Assembly: GCF_042453785.1 (NCBI RefSeq)
Contig: NC_091676.1
Span: 1,805,501 to 1,869,500 of the forward strand
Direction: 5' to 3'
DNA: 64,000 nucleotides
From: Malus domestica
Lineage: Eukaryota; Streptophyta; Magnoliopsida; Rosales; Rosaceae
Position numbers and translations under genes: made by a program. The notes beneath the pieces were generated by a model that searched no databases, was not told the origin of the DNA, and saw only the letters and a program-made list of their open reading frames with translations. Position 1 is the stretch's first letter, and every line of letters starts with the position of its first letter. Shown here in pieces: positions 39,575-49,670 of the stretch.

Positions 39575-40557
39575 TAGGGTTGGGCACGAGCCGGGCGAAG
39601 TAGAGAGATTTTGAGTTTGTGAACCAGACCTAATCCAACCCGTTTGAAACAGGCTGGTTCGGGACGAGTCCACGGGTCCAATTACTTTCTTCTTTTTTTG
39701 TCAGACATTGGGCTGCTTTTTTTATTACCAATAACACATATTTACATTTACAAGAGAAATGCCCACATACAATGTATGGACCTCTAAAGGACAACGAAAC
39801 CAAGCCCAACATAAAAAACCCTAACAACCTGCATCCTCCGTTGCTGCTGCCATCAAAATGCCCACCAAACTCGAACCAGTGGCCTGAAATCAAGCCAAAT
39901 CGAGCCCCCAAAGTGGATAAAAAGAAGACTTCAACAAGTCCAGCAAGATCCTTTACAACATGATTTTCCAAAACTAAACTAAAATCAAACCAAAACCAAT
40001 TAAATCCATAAAATTTAGAAATTATATCCCTAAATCTAGTAACCCATAATTTTCAAAAATCCTAATTCAAACATCCTAAATCCATGAACTCAAAAACCTA
40101 GATAATTCAAAAACCCTAATTTAGAAATTACCTTAATTTGAGAGAAGATGACATGATACGATGGTGGTGTTTTCGACAACAGTGATAGGTGGTCACGTTT
40201 GGAATGAGAGCTAGGAAATGATGGCGATGGTGGTGTTCGTAAGAGGACTCGGCTCAAGTGGGAGAAGGGACTAATAATCGATAGGGAGGAATTTGGGAGA
40301 GAGAGATCGAGAGGGAAGACTCTGGGAGAGAGAGATCGAGAGGGAGGACTCGGAAGAGTCTTCGAGAAAGATGTGATGTATGTGAGATTTGAGTATGTGA
40401 GTGTGTGTATGTGTGTGTGTGTGTGTGTATGTGTGTGAGGTTTATTGGATACGGTTTGGGGTAGGGGCCTGTGACGTCAGAAAATTGGATTCGGTTCGCC
40501 CCTTTGTTTACTTGGACCCGCCCCTACCCCGGCCCAGGGCCCATTTGCCTACCTTTA
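39575..40557. mobile_element. Non-autonomous hAT element
   Basis: 983 bp flanked by a perfect 8-bp target duplication CAAAGCAC (39567-39574 and 40558-40565). The ends are short imperfect inverted repeats: TAGGGTTGGGCA at the left, and TAAAGGTAGGCA as the complement of the right end. The GC-rich subterminal CCGGGC / GGCCGGGG words are typical of hAT elements. There is no transposase. A stretch near 39680-39970 ending in a poly-T next to GTCAGACATTGGGCTGC may be a nested LINE 3' fragment. Confidence 0.85.
40401..40438. repeat. (GT)n microsatellite inside the hAT element
   Basis: A GT run interrupted by two AT steps, inside the hAT element close to its right end. Confidence 0.85.
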
Positions 40558-41150
40558 CAAAGCACGCCTAAACTGAAGTTCATGGATGAAGAACTTGATG
40601 AGCCAAATAGCCGAACCAAGTGGGCAGAAGCTCGCGAGTAGGGACAATAATTTGGGAATGAAAAAGCATGAAACTCATATTTGCAACAAGATTGCCAAAC
40701 ATTGAAAAAAAGCTCAAATAAATTGAGACATAGCTCAAGGAAAATGAGACAAACTCAGAGCAAAACAACCAGAAAACAAGGGCCGAAGAAAAAGAAAAGG
40801 AAAATGGGGTCTAGGCTGACCCTACCTAAGAAGAAGGGTCGGCGGCTAAAGGTGAGATTGATTTGGAGGTTCTATGCTTGGGAAGAGGGAGTGGCACACT
40901 ATAGTTTGAGAGAGATATTAGTGGTTTGTCCACCTTACAGATCTCTTCTCTATTTAAGCAATGTTTGAACTTGGATTTATAGTGGAAAATATGTCATTCT
41001 AGACAATTTGGGTATATCCATTGCATGCGAGTGACTTTAGTTAAAAGTTATAATGACTATAGTTAAATCTCAGGTCACTTATTAAGGTCATATGGCGTTA
41101 TAATTGTCACTAATACAAGGCCACATGAAAATAGTCTTATAGATCATTGT

Positions 41151-41387
41151 TGGATCCTCGTCGGATCCCTTCCCCGGGGATTCTAGGGATCAACGCACGT
41201 GAACCGTTGATAAAAAATCGTGCGCCTCCAATTAAATGTTTTTAATTTTTTTAAAAGTACAGTGGCCTCATTTTGCGTGAAAAATATAAAAAAGGGAAAA
41301 TTTGTGGCCGTACGATTTTTTATCAACGGTCCACGTGCGTTAATCCCTAAGATCCCCAAAAAGGGGATCTGGCAAGGATCCAAATCC
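41151..41387. mobile_element. GGATCC-type foldback MITE
   Basis: 237 bp with inverted arms of about 85 bp. The left arm carries ACGCACGTGAACCGTTGATA; the right arm carries its near-perfect complement TATCAACGGTCCACGTGCGT. The ends carry GGATCC. Matching flanks ATCATTGT at 41143-41150 and 41388-41395 are the likely 8-bp target duplication. Confidence 0.85.
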
Positions 41388-41954
41388 ATCATTGTATTAG
41401 TATCTCATAATGACAGTAAACTCGTCTTACCTGAGTTCATTTCTGTTTTTTTTTTTTGGTCGAGCCCAAGTTTATTACTATATATACAAATCAAGATTAA
41501 ATTGTATGAAACATGTTCATTATCGCGTGACGTTTCAATTCAATAATGCAATGTCATTTGTCGAGAAACTTACACATTATTATTTTATTTAAACGAAATG
41601 TCAAGTACAGTGAACATATTTCAGGTAAGTCAATCTCGTACATATCGGTCGAGAATAAACTAACATAAAAATGTAATGATGATGATTCGATGAATATTTA
41701 AAGGAGAGATGGACTTCCTGCAGCTCCTGAAAGTCAACGCCCTTCCTCGGCCACTACTTTATGTTGGCTTTTTGTCTTTTACAGCTGCCCCTTCTTTCTA
41801 CAATTTTCTTTTTCTACCCGCATGTTCGCTCATTGACTTTCAGAAGGCATCGGCATCATGCGCCACTTTCGCCCTCCAAAGGCATGTTCCTATGTGTGCG
41901 CCCTCAATCCCTATCATGTTTAGCGCATGTAAAATATTAGACTGTGAACTATAG

Positions 41955-43112
41955 GAAGGTTGACAAATTTTCATAAATCGTCACAGGTTAGCGCACATAA
42001 AATATTTAATTGCCTAACATATGTGAATTCTAAGTAGGAAAAGAAATCTCGTATTCGTATCCATTTATCATACATTGTGTTATCAGTTTTTATTATGTAC
42101 TATTTATATTTGAATTTTAAATTTTAAATGATTTCTGACCGCACGATATACGATGAATATATACGATTGTTGGATCCCTAGTATCCCCAGGAAAAGGATC
42201 CACCTCTAAGTAGGTTGACAAATTTTCGGATCCTTTTCCCTCTAAGTAGGTTGACAAATTTTCATTAATCGTCACAACTTACCCCAAATAAAATATTAAG
42301 TCTCCTGTCAGCATATGTGAACTATAAATCGGTTGACAAATTTTCATAATTCGTCACAATTAGCGTACATAAAATATTAGATTGCTTGTCAATAAATGTA
42401 AACTCTAGGTAAGTTGACAAATTTCCGTAATTTTTTTTAAGACTTTTAACGATCTCATGAGAAATATGGAAAAGGATTTATGCCAAGTTCTTTTTCTGGG
42501 GATCCGGGGGATTTGTGATTATGATCGTTCATCGTATATCGTGCGATCAATTTTCGTTAGGTACTATTTATATTTAATTTTAAATTTTAAATGATTTATG
42601 ATCGTACAATATACGATGAATGAACACGATTGCGATATCCCTAGTATCCCCATGAAAAAGATCCGGCGATGATCATTTTCCGTCTAAGTAGGTTGACAAA
42701 TTTTCATTAATTGTCACAACTTACCGCACATAAAATATTAAGTCGCCTATGAACATATGTGAACCATAAATCGGTTGACAAGTTTTCATAAATTGTCACA
42801 ATTAGCATACATAAAATATTAGGTTGCATGTCAATATATGTAAACTCTAGGTAAGTTGACAAATTTTCGTAATTTTCTTTTTAAGACTTTAAGATCTCAT
42901 GAGAAACATGGAAAAGGATCCTCGTCATGTCATTTTCCTGGGGATTCAGGAAATTTCGTGATCATGACCGTTTATCGTACATTGTGCATTCAGTTTTCGT
43001 TAGGTACTATATATATTTAATTTTAAATTTTAAATCATTTTTTATCGCACGATGTATGATAAACGATCATGATTACGGGATCCTCCGGATTCTCAGGCGA
43101 GGATACTTTTCT
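41955..43112. repeat. Higher-order repeat of ~82-bp units and a palindromic MITE
   Basis: Eight copies of GTTGACAAATTTTC (about 41958, 42213, 42243, 42332, 42413, 42690, 42772, 42853) head units about 80-88 bp apart. Three copies of one palindromic element with GGATCC-type ends (about 42045-42204, 42469-42684, 42912-43110) interrupt them at nearly constant spacing. The second and third blocks repeat the same order with a period of about 445 bp, so the palindrome was amplified together with its flanks. Palindrome arms carry the complementary words ATCGTATATCGTGC and GTACAATATACGAT. Confidence 0.8.
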
Positions 43113-43244
43113 GATAAACAGACGAAAGATAAGGTCACGTGTCTACCTATGAGACAGGGATCATGGCAAGAAAGTGAGGGGAGTTGCATAGCATCCTTCC
43201 CCGACCTGGAAGAGTACGCTTGATGGGGACGAAGCTTACCTGGG

Positions 43245-43246
<2 letters not shown>

Positions 43247-43277
<31 letters not shown>
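43247..43277. repeat. (GA)15 microsatellite in the NUDT25 leader
   Basis: Pure GA run about 125 bp upstream of the NUDT25 ATG, probably in its promoter or 5' UTR. Confidence 0.88.
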
Positions 43278-43280
<3 letters not shown>

Positions 43281-43401
43281 GCGCAGGATAAAGAGTGGGG
43301 GAAGTGAGTCACCATTTTGTCCCACAAACCCAAACTCCCACTTTTTTTAATTACTTGGGATTGGATTTCTGATTAGGAGGAAGAAGAAGAAGCAGAGAAA
43401 A

Positions 43402-45753
43402 ATGGAGGATCTGCCGCCTGGTTACCGTCCCAACGTTGGCGTTTGCCTCATTAACTCCGATAATCTGGTACCCAAATCTTCTTTTATCTTCTTAATCTCT
43501 TTACTTAACTTAATTATTCTTCCGACTTTTTTTTTGTTGGGGGTGGGGGGGGGGGTCTTGGATGTTTATGGGTTAGATAAAATCTAATTTGTTATCATGT
43601 TAACTCTGACAAAACCCAGTAAATCGAATCGGTTGTACTTGCATATGTGAGTTAGGCCGGTTGATCAGTGCTCTGTTTTACATAAGTTCGAATCACCCTC
43701 GTAGATTGGAGTAGTTTAGAATGTCGTTTTAGATGTGATTTTTGTTTTTTTTTTCACTGGGAACTAACTTGGGTTGGTTGTATACTTGTATTTGTTAAGT
43801 GTCTGTATATATTTGAGGGGAAGAAATTGAAACTGTAGGAGATTTTATTGCAGGTTTTCGTTGGATCAAGATTGAATGTTCCGGGTGCATGGCAGATGCC
43901 TCAGGTATTAACCCACTTTTTAAAAGTTGCAAATAGAGATTCATGAATCATATACAATGTTGAAACTTGAAAAGCAGGCTGCTTTAATCACATTTAGGGG
44001 CTCTAGGGAGGTCAAAAACACTTTCAGACAATCAAAAGCACTTTTAACAACGTTTGGCGTAAAAAGTTAAAATACTTTTGGAAACACGTGTGTTTTTTAG
44101 GATTTCTAAAAGTTTATGTTGTGTTTCTAGCAAACGTGCTTTTGCTGAAACAGCTTATGAGCATAAGTGCTTCCGATAAAAGCATCTCCAAACGGGCCCT
44201 ATGTACAGGATTAAGTTTTTTGCCTACTATCTGCATAATGTTCCTTATAGCTCAGGGTAGAAAGCCTTAGTGGTAAATCCAACACAGTAAAGCCTCTTTG
44301 GGAGTACAGATTTTCCGCCAATCACTGTAATGGTTGAACCTTCTGTGTGCTTACTATCGACTTCTTCTGTTTTGTCGAATTACTTTGGTTAACCTTAGTT
44401 GCATAATTCTTCGTTTTTGTTTTTCGGATACTAAATCTCAGGGGGGCATTGAAGATGGCGAAGAACCAAAAACTGCAGCTATTAGGGAACTACGAGAAGA
44501 AACCGGGATAGAGTCTGCTGAAATCATTGCTGAGGTTTGTATATAGAACACTGGAAAAACTCCATACCATCATGATACTCACAGCATATGTGCATTATTC
44601 ATGAAGCAATATCTATAATCCCATTTTTTCCTCTGTTCTGAACTTCTAAGTAATTGTTAGATGGAGTTCAAAGCTTTTAAGTTACAGTCAAATTATGTTG
44701 CATCCTGAGTTTCATAACTAAGCTGATTGCTGAGGGAGCAGCTGAAGTAAATTTTGCAAACTCATGACAGGTTCCGAATTGGTTGACATATGATTTTCCA
44801 CCTGCCGTGAAGACCAAAGTTAATCGTCTATGGGGAGGTGAATGGCATGGGCAAGCACAAAAATGGCATGTCCTTATTCCTTCACATGCACAAACTTCAT
44901 GAGTTAAAAAAACATGAATCTCAAGTCCTGCCTTCTTAAGCTTGGCACAAAAATGGCATGTCCTTATTCCTTCACATGCACACACTTCATGAGTTAAAAA
45001 CAACATGAATCTTAAGTCCTGCCTTCTTAAGCTTGCAACTTGTCTGCCAAAACTTCTATTAGAATGTGTCTGATGTACTAGGATTATTTCCTCATTAGTC
45101 ACCAACTTGTCTGTCAACATACGTTTTGATATTAAATTACTGCAGATGTTTGTTAATGTAACATGTGTTCCTATGAATACTCGGCATGTGTAGTAGCGAC
45201 TCTGGCACATGAAATACCTTTGTATTAGTGTTACAACTGGTGAATTTCGATATTGAGTTTGCTAACCATGTAAATGTTCAGTCGTCATGCTCCTCTCTCG
45301 GTTAAAATATGAACTTGCATGATGTAATCTTTCAGTTGTTAGAATGTGCTTCATTGCTGCTATAAATCCGTATGCATGAGTATTTGAATGGATGGCATAA
45401 GGATGCACAAGTTTTACTTCCTAATGACGAACTTGGGCAATTGACAGGTTTCTTATGAGATTCACAAAAAATGAGAGCGAGATCAACTTAGCTAATGGAG
45501 CAGCTGATCCGGAATTTGCAGAGTGGAAATGGGCTAGCCCTGAAGAAGTCATCGAGCAGGTGCGCCGAAAAAACTATCCTTGTACTTAATTAGTTTCATG
45601 AATATGTTTCACGGACATGATAAAAAACGGGTTGTCTGCTGAATACAGGCAGTCGACTACAAGAGGCCAGCATACGAGGAAGTTATGAAGACGTTCGAGT
45701 CCTACTTCGATGGAAGTAGTTTATCTGCGAAATGTAGATCGTCAAAATGGTGA
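43402..45753 (+). CDS. NUDT25: Nudix hydrolase 25, Ap4A hydrolase type
   Basis: Asymmetric diadenosine tetraphosphate hydrolase of the Nudix family, RppH/NUDT25 branch (by close likeness to Arabidopsis NUDT25). Six exons: 43402-43467, 43854-43904, 44442-44534, 44771-44865, 45448-45559, 45649-45753. They join to 173 residues, the family length. The start [18 protein letters not shown] fits the family exactly. The Nudix box is wholly in exon 3: GGIEDGE then REL-REETGI with all catalytic Glu present. The trait stretch [13 protein letters not shown] is in exon 4. Intron 4 must begin with GC (44866-44867) to keep the conserved KW-FL frame; I see no workable GT alternative. That donor is part of a 90-bp tandem duplication. 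The C terminus ends in SSKW, close to the family's SAKW. No targeting peptide is visible, so it is probably cytosolic. Confidence 0.95.
43645..43710 (+). repeat. tRNA-like SINE fragment in NUDT25 intron 1
   Basis: GTTAGGCCGGTTGATCAGTG followed about 15 bp later by AGTTCGAATCACCC resembles A-box and B-box spacing of a tRNA-derived SINE head. It is short and diverged, and no tail or target duplication is seen. Confidence 0.35.
43996..44203. mobile_element. Candidate MITE in NUDT25 intron 2
   Basis: The stretch starts AGGGGCTCTAGG and ends CCAAACGGGCCCT, so the ends are imperfect complements. The inside is full of AAAGCACTT / AAGTGCTT-like words arranged as an inverted pair. This resembles hAT- or Harbinger-type plant MITEs. 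The target duplication is unresolved. Confidence 0.5.
44856..45035. repeat. 90-bp tandem duplication across the exon 4 donor of NUDT25
   Basis: Two copies (44856-44945 and 44946-45035) differ at only a few sites. Each begins CACAAAAATGGCATGTCC, so the last bases of exon 4 and the GC donor are copied into the intron. Using the second donor would add an in-frame stop within 13 codons. Confidence 0.9.
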
Positions 45754-46639
45754 ACGTTCTTAACTCCTTTTACATCGTTGGATGTGGATCAAGTAGGGCT
45801 CGTGCTTTTTGTAAATGATAACGAGAGAACTTTGAAATTAGATTGTGTTTCGGTTGTTTCTGTAACTATATATCAATAAAAATGTATGCGGATGTACTTG
45901 TTGCTTCATATGGTTTTTCCTTGACGAAAAGCTCCAGGTACTGTTCACTTTAACGAAAAACCACATTTTTACACTAAAAAGTCAATTCTGGTACTATTTA
46001 CTTTACTCTTTATTTTGTCCTTATCATTAAAACTCAAAATTTTCAAGCCGAGGTTTTTTTATTTTTTTACTTTTTATTTTTTCAGTTCCATTCGAAAATA
46101 TCAAGCCATTAATTTGGGCCAAGTAGGCTCCTGGCCAGGCCGAAGCTCAAAACGAAAAGAGAAGAGTATAGTGACAGAAATAAACAAGAATGTGTAATAG
46201 ACAAATGAGTTTGCAGAAATGATTTGCTGTGTTTCATAGGAGCCAAAAGTTTTCAAATTCCCCTACCTTATTTGGAATTTCAAACGCATGAATCTGAATT
46301 AGCATTCTCATGACTAATTCCCAGAAATTCAAACTCGTGCTGTATGCCGGAAAGTTTTAACCGTGATCAGGGAAGCACAAAAACGGCTTTATTCTGAAAA
46401 AACGCTTCATTTGACAACCCACAATAGGTAGTTACAACTTACATTACAACCTTAAGCAATAGATCAAAAAAAAAAAAAGGATCAAAGCAAGTTCTGACAT
46501 CGCGGATTCATCTGCTATTTAATCCTCACATCTTTATGATTGGACCGTATTTACATAAACTATCAGCACGAGCGGCTTCAAGTTTCGTATAGATATGGTA
46601 CGACATGTTCTACTCATCATCCGGCAACCATCTCTACTT
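45754..46639. other. Convergent gap NUDT25 / ESSS-like gene
   Basis: Both flanking genes end here. The left part is the NUDT25 3' UTR (AATAAA-like word near 45876). The repeat at 45925-46055 follows. The right part is probably the 3' UTR of the minus-strand gene. Confidence 0.6.
45925..46055 (+). repeat. Interspersed repeat beginning GGTACTGTTCACTTTAACG
   Basis: Short A/T-rich repeat with two TACTRTTYACTTTA words about 55 bp apart and TTACACTAAAAAGTC between them. A diverged inverted copy lies at 56755-56850. It looks like a frequent repeat of apple-type genomes (memory). The class is unknown. Confidence 0.6.
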
Positions 46640-47963
46640 CTACCCACTTCCATCGAGCTGTCCGTGAGATAGGAGGTGCGCCATGTAATGCTGCAAACAT
46701 GTGCACAAAACGCATAAGTTAAAAAGCACTCTGAACTCGATTTCATTCTACGTAACAGTTATCCATGGACTTGTTGAAGTAAAATCCGGGGCATCGTATT
46801 TGAGCTAAAAAAAATCATAGCCGCTGCTTGAGAATGTTGAGGATCGTTCACAAAACAGATCAATCGACATAAAAAATGAACTCTACCCCGAAGTTAACAA
46901 CGAAGAGGAGGGTGAAGGAAGCAGTTTAGCAGGCATATAATGGAGCTTGTTAATGCTTTCATAAGACCAAAAGTCTCTTCAGAGCTGAGCTCGCTGATAC
47001 ACCTACTAACAACTCCTACAGCCATTCTTTTGGGGTGGGGGAACAACGCAGATATTCACCCCTCCGGGTAGGGGTTGAACTTTATTTTTCTGAAAACATT
47101 CGACGCAACACAGTTTTGATAACTTTCCCACTCTGGGCGCAATTTGCCTTACAATGGGAACATATGAATTCTTAAAGCAAAACTGAAAACCACTCTACCC
47201 TAAGCGATACGACAAGATGGAATGACGAATGAGAACGCTTTTCTGGCTTGTAAAAATGAGAATTTTTGAATCCGGAAGAATCAAAACACCGATCAACATA
47301 GCAATTCTCACAAGAAAAACAGAATTATGAAAATGTAGTTAGAAATTCAAATTCAAGTAGAAACGAGTGACTTACTGCATGATAAGCATAGGGTCCTTTC
47401 CCCTGTCGCTCAAAGTGTTTGGCCATGATGCAATACTCAATCGGACCCCATTCTTCGTTTTCGAAACAGTTACCAAGCGCAGCTTTATACAACTGACCAA
47501 CAAACCAATACAAACCAAATCAAACACATAATTATTTTCGTAAGACGATATTCTAAACTACTCGAATCTCCTTAGAGGAGTTTCCAACACATTGAAAGCT
47601 AAAACCTTTTGCATTCAAATAATTTGAGTTCTCTCACAAACCTTTGCCGTGTCCGTCAAGAGCTCCGTTCCAGCTGGGTAAGAAGCATAGAACTGGTCAG
47701 CTCTCGAAAACCCAGCTCGAGTTCTGCAACACCAAATACAAAAACCATTGATGAGAACAGTTAAGAACAACAGGAACTTCACAACCCAGATATATTTTTT
47801 TTCCCATTTGATACGCGTTCGAGGTAGGTTGTAAAGCGACTCACGTATTGCTTGTGTAGGCGTAGGTCAGGACTGCTGTGAAGCAGTAGAATCCGGCATA
47901 CGACACCATTCTCCGGAACTTCTGAATCTTCAGAATCTCTTTGCAGCCATTGTACAGATTCAT
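46640..47963 (-). CDS. Small mitochondrial protein, probable complex I ESSS subunit
   Basis: Four exons (47845-47963, 47642-47723, 47376-47492, 46640-46690) join to 122 residues. The protein begins MNLYNGCKEILKIQKFRRM. It has one hydrophobic segment at about residues 19-35 and the very conserved plant stretches GFSRADQFYASYPAGTELL and CIMAKHFERQGKGPYAYHA, and it ends HLLSHGQLDGSG. Small plant proteins of this kind have been assigned to NADH:ubiquinone oxidoreductase as the ESSS/NDUFB11-like subunit (Arabidopsis At2g42310/At3g57785 by memory). That role is less certain than the gene model. Site II words upstream fit a nuclear gene for respiration. There is no cleavable presequence of the classic kind, as for many membrane-arm subunits. 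Intron 3 (685 bp) shows nothing recognisable. Confidence 0.82.
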
Positions 47964-48529
47964 CGTGATTTGCGACTAGAATTTGAGTACCTGAAAGCCA
48001 AAACTTTTGCAAATTTCAGCCGCACATTTGATCAAACATGTGGTGTGCCCTTCACTTTTCCGGCGTCGATGGAACATGCAGAGGTTGCAAAATGGCCAAA
48101 GTATTAAGCAACTTGGGCCGGCACCACATGTTGTTAAAGAGTTTGACCCGTTTGGAACCCGGCTGGGCCCAAATAACTTTTTTTTTGTTTTTTCTTTTTT
48201 TTTTTTAAGAAAGACACGTTAAAAAATAATTTTTTTAAAAAAAGCAGAAAGTAGTTGGACGGACGGTGAGGGTTTTTTGTTTTTTTTTTTGTTCCAATGG
48301 ATGGACGGTGAGTTCAATTCATATAAATTTATAGGTTTGATTTTAGTTGACTTAAAAAAAGTTATAGCTTTGACTATGCTTTTAGGCCTTTCCAAATCAG
48401 AATATCAAATTATTTTAATCAGGTCAAAGATACGATTAACATAATTAATTGATTAATTTCTTTTAAAAAAGCCGGTGAGTTATTTATCAACACATGTTTT
48501 AACTTTTATAGCCACCTTCAAACTCCTCT
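47964..48529. other. ESSS-like promoter and left edge of the SCPL50 duplication
   Basis: The left part is the 5' flank of the ESSS-like gene, followed by T-runs (48177-48240). From about 48477 the sequence matches 52487 onward, which marks the left end of the tandem duplication. Confidence 0.65.
48114..48169 (-). promoter_or_regulatory. Two Site II words upstream of the ESSS-like gene
   Basis: TGGGCC at 48114-48119 and 48164-48169, about 150 and 200 bp upstream of the minus-strand ATG. Paired TGGGCC/T words are a known promoter signature of plant genes for respiratory-chain proteins. Confidence 0.55.
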
Positions 48530-48660
48530 TCAACCTCATTCTCCTCCTCTCCTTTTTGCCTTTCTGTTCTTTCAACTTTCCCTTTATCTTCCCTTGGTCA
48601 AATTCATGCCCCACTGTACCACCAACATCCATTAATTCCTAAACAAGCTCACCGCACTAA

Positions 48661-49012
48661 GTGTGGTTTGGAAATGAGGTGCTTAAAAAAAAAGCACTCA
48701 TGAAAAAAAGCTGTGAGGGTTTTAGGTATTTGATAAACTGAAAAAAAAAGTTTTATTTTGGAAGCTGCTGTGAGAATAAGCTGAAATCAAAGGAAAAAGC
48801 TGAAGCTACTATTTGTAGCTTTGGAAAACTGGCTTTTTTTTCAAAGCACACGGAGCTACATTGCTCCTTTAATGAAAAGACCCACTATCAGACTGCTTTT
48901 TTTCCAAAAGCACTTTTACAAAAAAATTTACCAAACACTTTGCTGATTTTTTTCACAGCCGCTTATTCTCATAGTAGTTTTTTTTCAAAGCACAACAATA
49001 CCAAACCAGCCC
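48661..49012. mobile_element. Tourist-like (PIF/Harbinger) MITE with known empty site
   Basis: 352 bp with ends GTGTGGTTTGG and, complemented, GGGCTGGTTTGG, flanked by TAA on both sides (48658-48660, 49013-49015). The paralogous sequence at 52671-52690 reads straight through ACCGCACTAAATCAGG without it, which fixes both ends and the 3-bp target duplication. TAA/TTA duplications and such ends are typical of Tourist MITEs. Confidence 0.93.
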
Positions 49013-49037
49013 TAAATCAGGCTACTTCTTTGAAAAC

Positions 49038-49219
49038 AAATCCTCTCCGGAGCTAAGGAGTTGGAGCCTTCTCATCAAACAATCTGGACCGCTAATTGAT
49101 GTGCAAGTCAAATCAGGATTATCGATTGTGTGGTGGACCAGTAAAATGAATTAATATAAACCGTTGTATTTAATTTATGCGGCCCAGATTGTTTGATGAG
49201 GAAGTTCCCGAGAGGATCC
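49038..49219. mobile_element. GGATCC-ended MITE in SCPL50 pseudogene, copy 1
   Basis: An inverted-repeat insertion between the SGYF and NSTTSSS coding blocks of the pseudogene. Arms carry TCCTCTCCGGAGC..CATCAAACAATC and complement ATTGTTTGATGAG..GAGAGGATCC. The same insertion sits at the same point in copy 2 (52705-52901), so it is older than the duplication. Confidence 0.8.
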
Positions 49220-49670
49220 GTTCTCCTCATAGTCAACTCCACCACTTCCTCTTCCATTTTCTACACCTTCTATGAAGCTCAGAGCCTCGAAGCCTCACTC
49301 GATCGCGATCCCTCGCAAACCTTGCTTCTCGTTTGGCTCCGAGGCAGCCTGGGATGCTCCTCCTTGTTCGGTAACTTCATGGAGATCGGTCCTTGGCATG
49401 ACAACCTTCATGGCGGGCACGATGATCATGATCAACAAGTACACTTTGTGCTTGAGTCAAACCCGGGTGCTTGGAACAGAGTTTTCGGCCATATTTTCCT
49501 CGACAACCCAATTAGTTCCGAATTTAGCATCGCACCTCTACCTTGCTAACACCACGTATATCGAACTTGACACTGAATTGTTGAGGTCTCACCCGCTTTA
49601 CATAACGTGTGAAAGTCAGGCTGACAAGTATGTGCCAGCAATTGCGTACTACCTATTGAATAAGAATTAA

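Larger units (their letters stand above)
38125..43401. other. Repeat-rich intergenic region between divergent genes
   Basis: The kinase-TTM gene and NUDT25 diverge from this 5.3 kb gap. It contains an ATCGAT-type repeat, a possible LINE tail, a hAT element, a GGATCC MITE and a higher-order repeat, each listed separately. The stretches 40566-41142 and 41400-41950 hold short open frames with no recognisable product. Confidence 0.6.
48530..49670 (+). pseudogene. SCPL50 pseudogene, copy 1 (N-terminal half only)
   Basis: Broken serine carboxypeptidase-like gene. It matches SCPL50 from the leader and the AHPTKSGYL region to the YYILEKN region (about residues 10-198 of the intact gene) and stops there, so Asp and His of the catalytic triad are absent. 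A Tourist-like MITE (48661-49012) and an older GGATCC MITE (49038-49219) cut it. The glycine loop reads RGSLGCSS instead of QGGPGCSS, and the serine box reads CESQADKY instead of GESYAGKY. At least one frame shift lies near 49545. It is non-functional. Confidence 0.9.

Noticed and set aside
39630-39971. 113-codon minus-strand frame
   Set aside because: Lies wholly within the hAT element, in a stretch that looks like LINE 3' UTR; no known domain.
40681-40968. Lys-rich 95-codon plus-strand frame
   Set aside because: Composition-driven; starts in A-rich sequence and has no match I can recall.
41955-43112. CRISPR-like regular repeat array
   Set aside because: Repeats are long, diverged and include MITE palindromes in a plant nuclear sequence; not a CRISPR.
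44677-45210. 177-codon minus-strand frame opposite NUDT25 intron 4
   Set aside because: It contains the same ~30-residue block twice because it crosses the 90-bp tandem duplication; antisense to an intron, no family.
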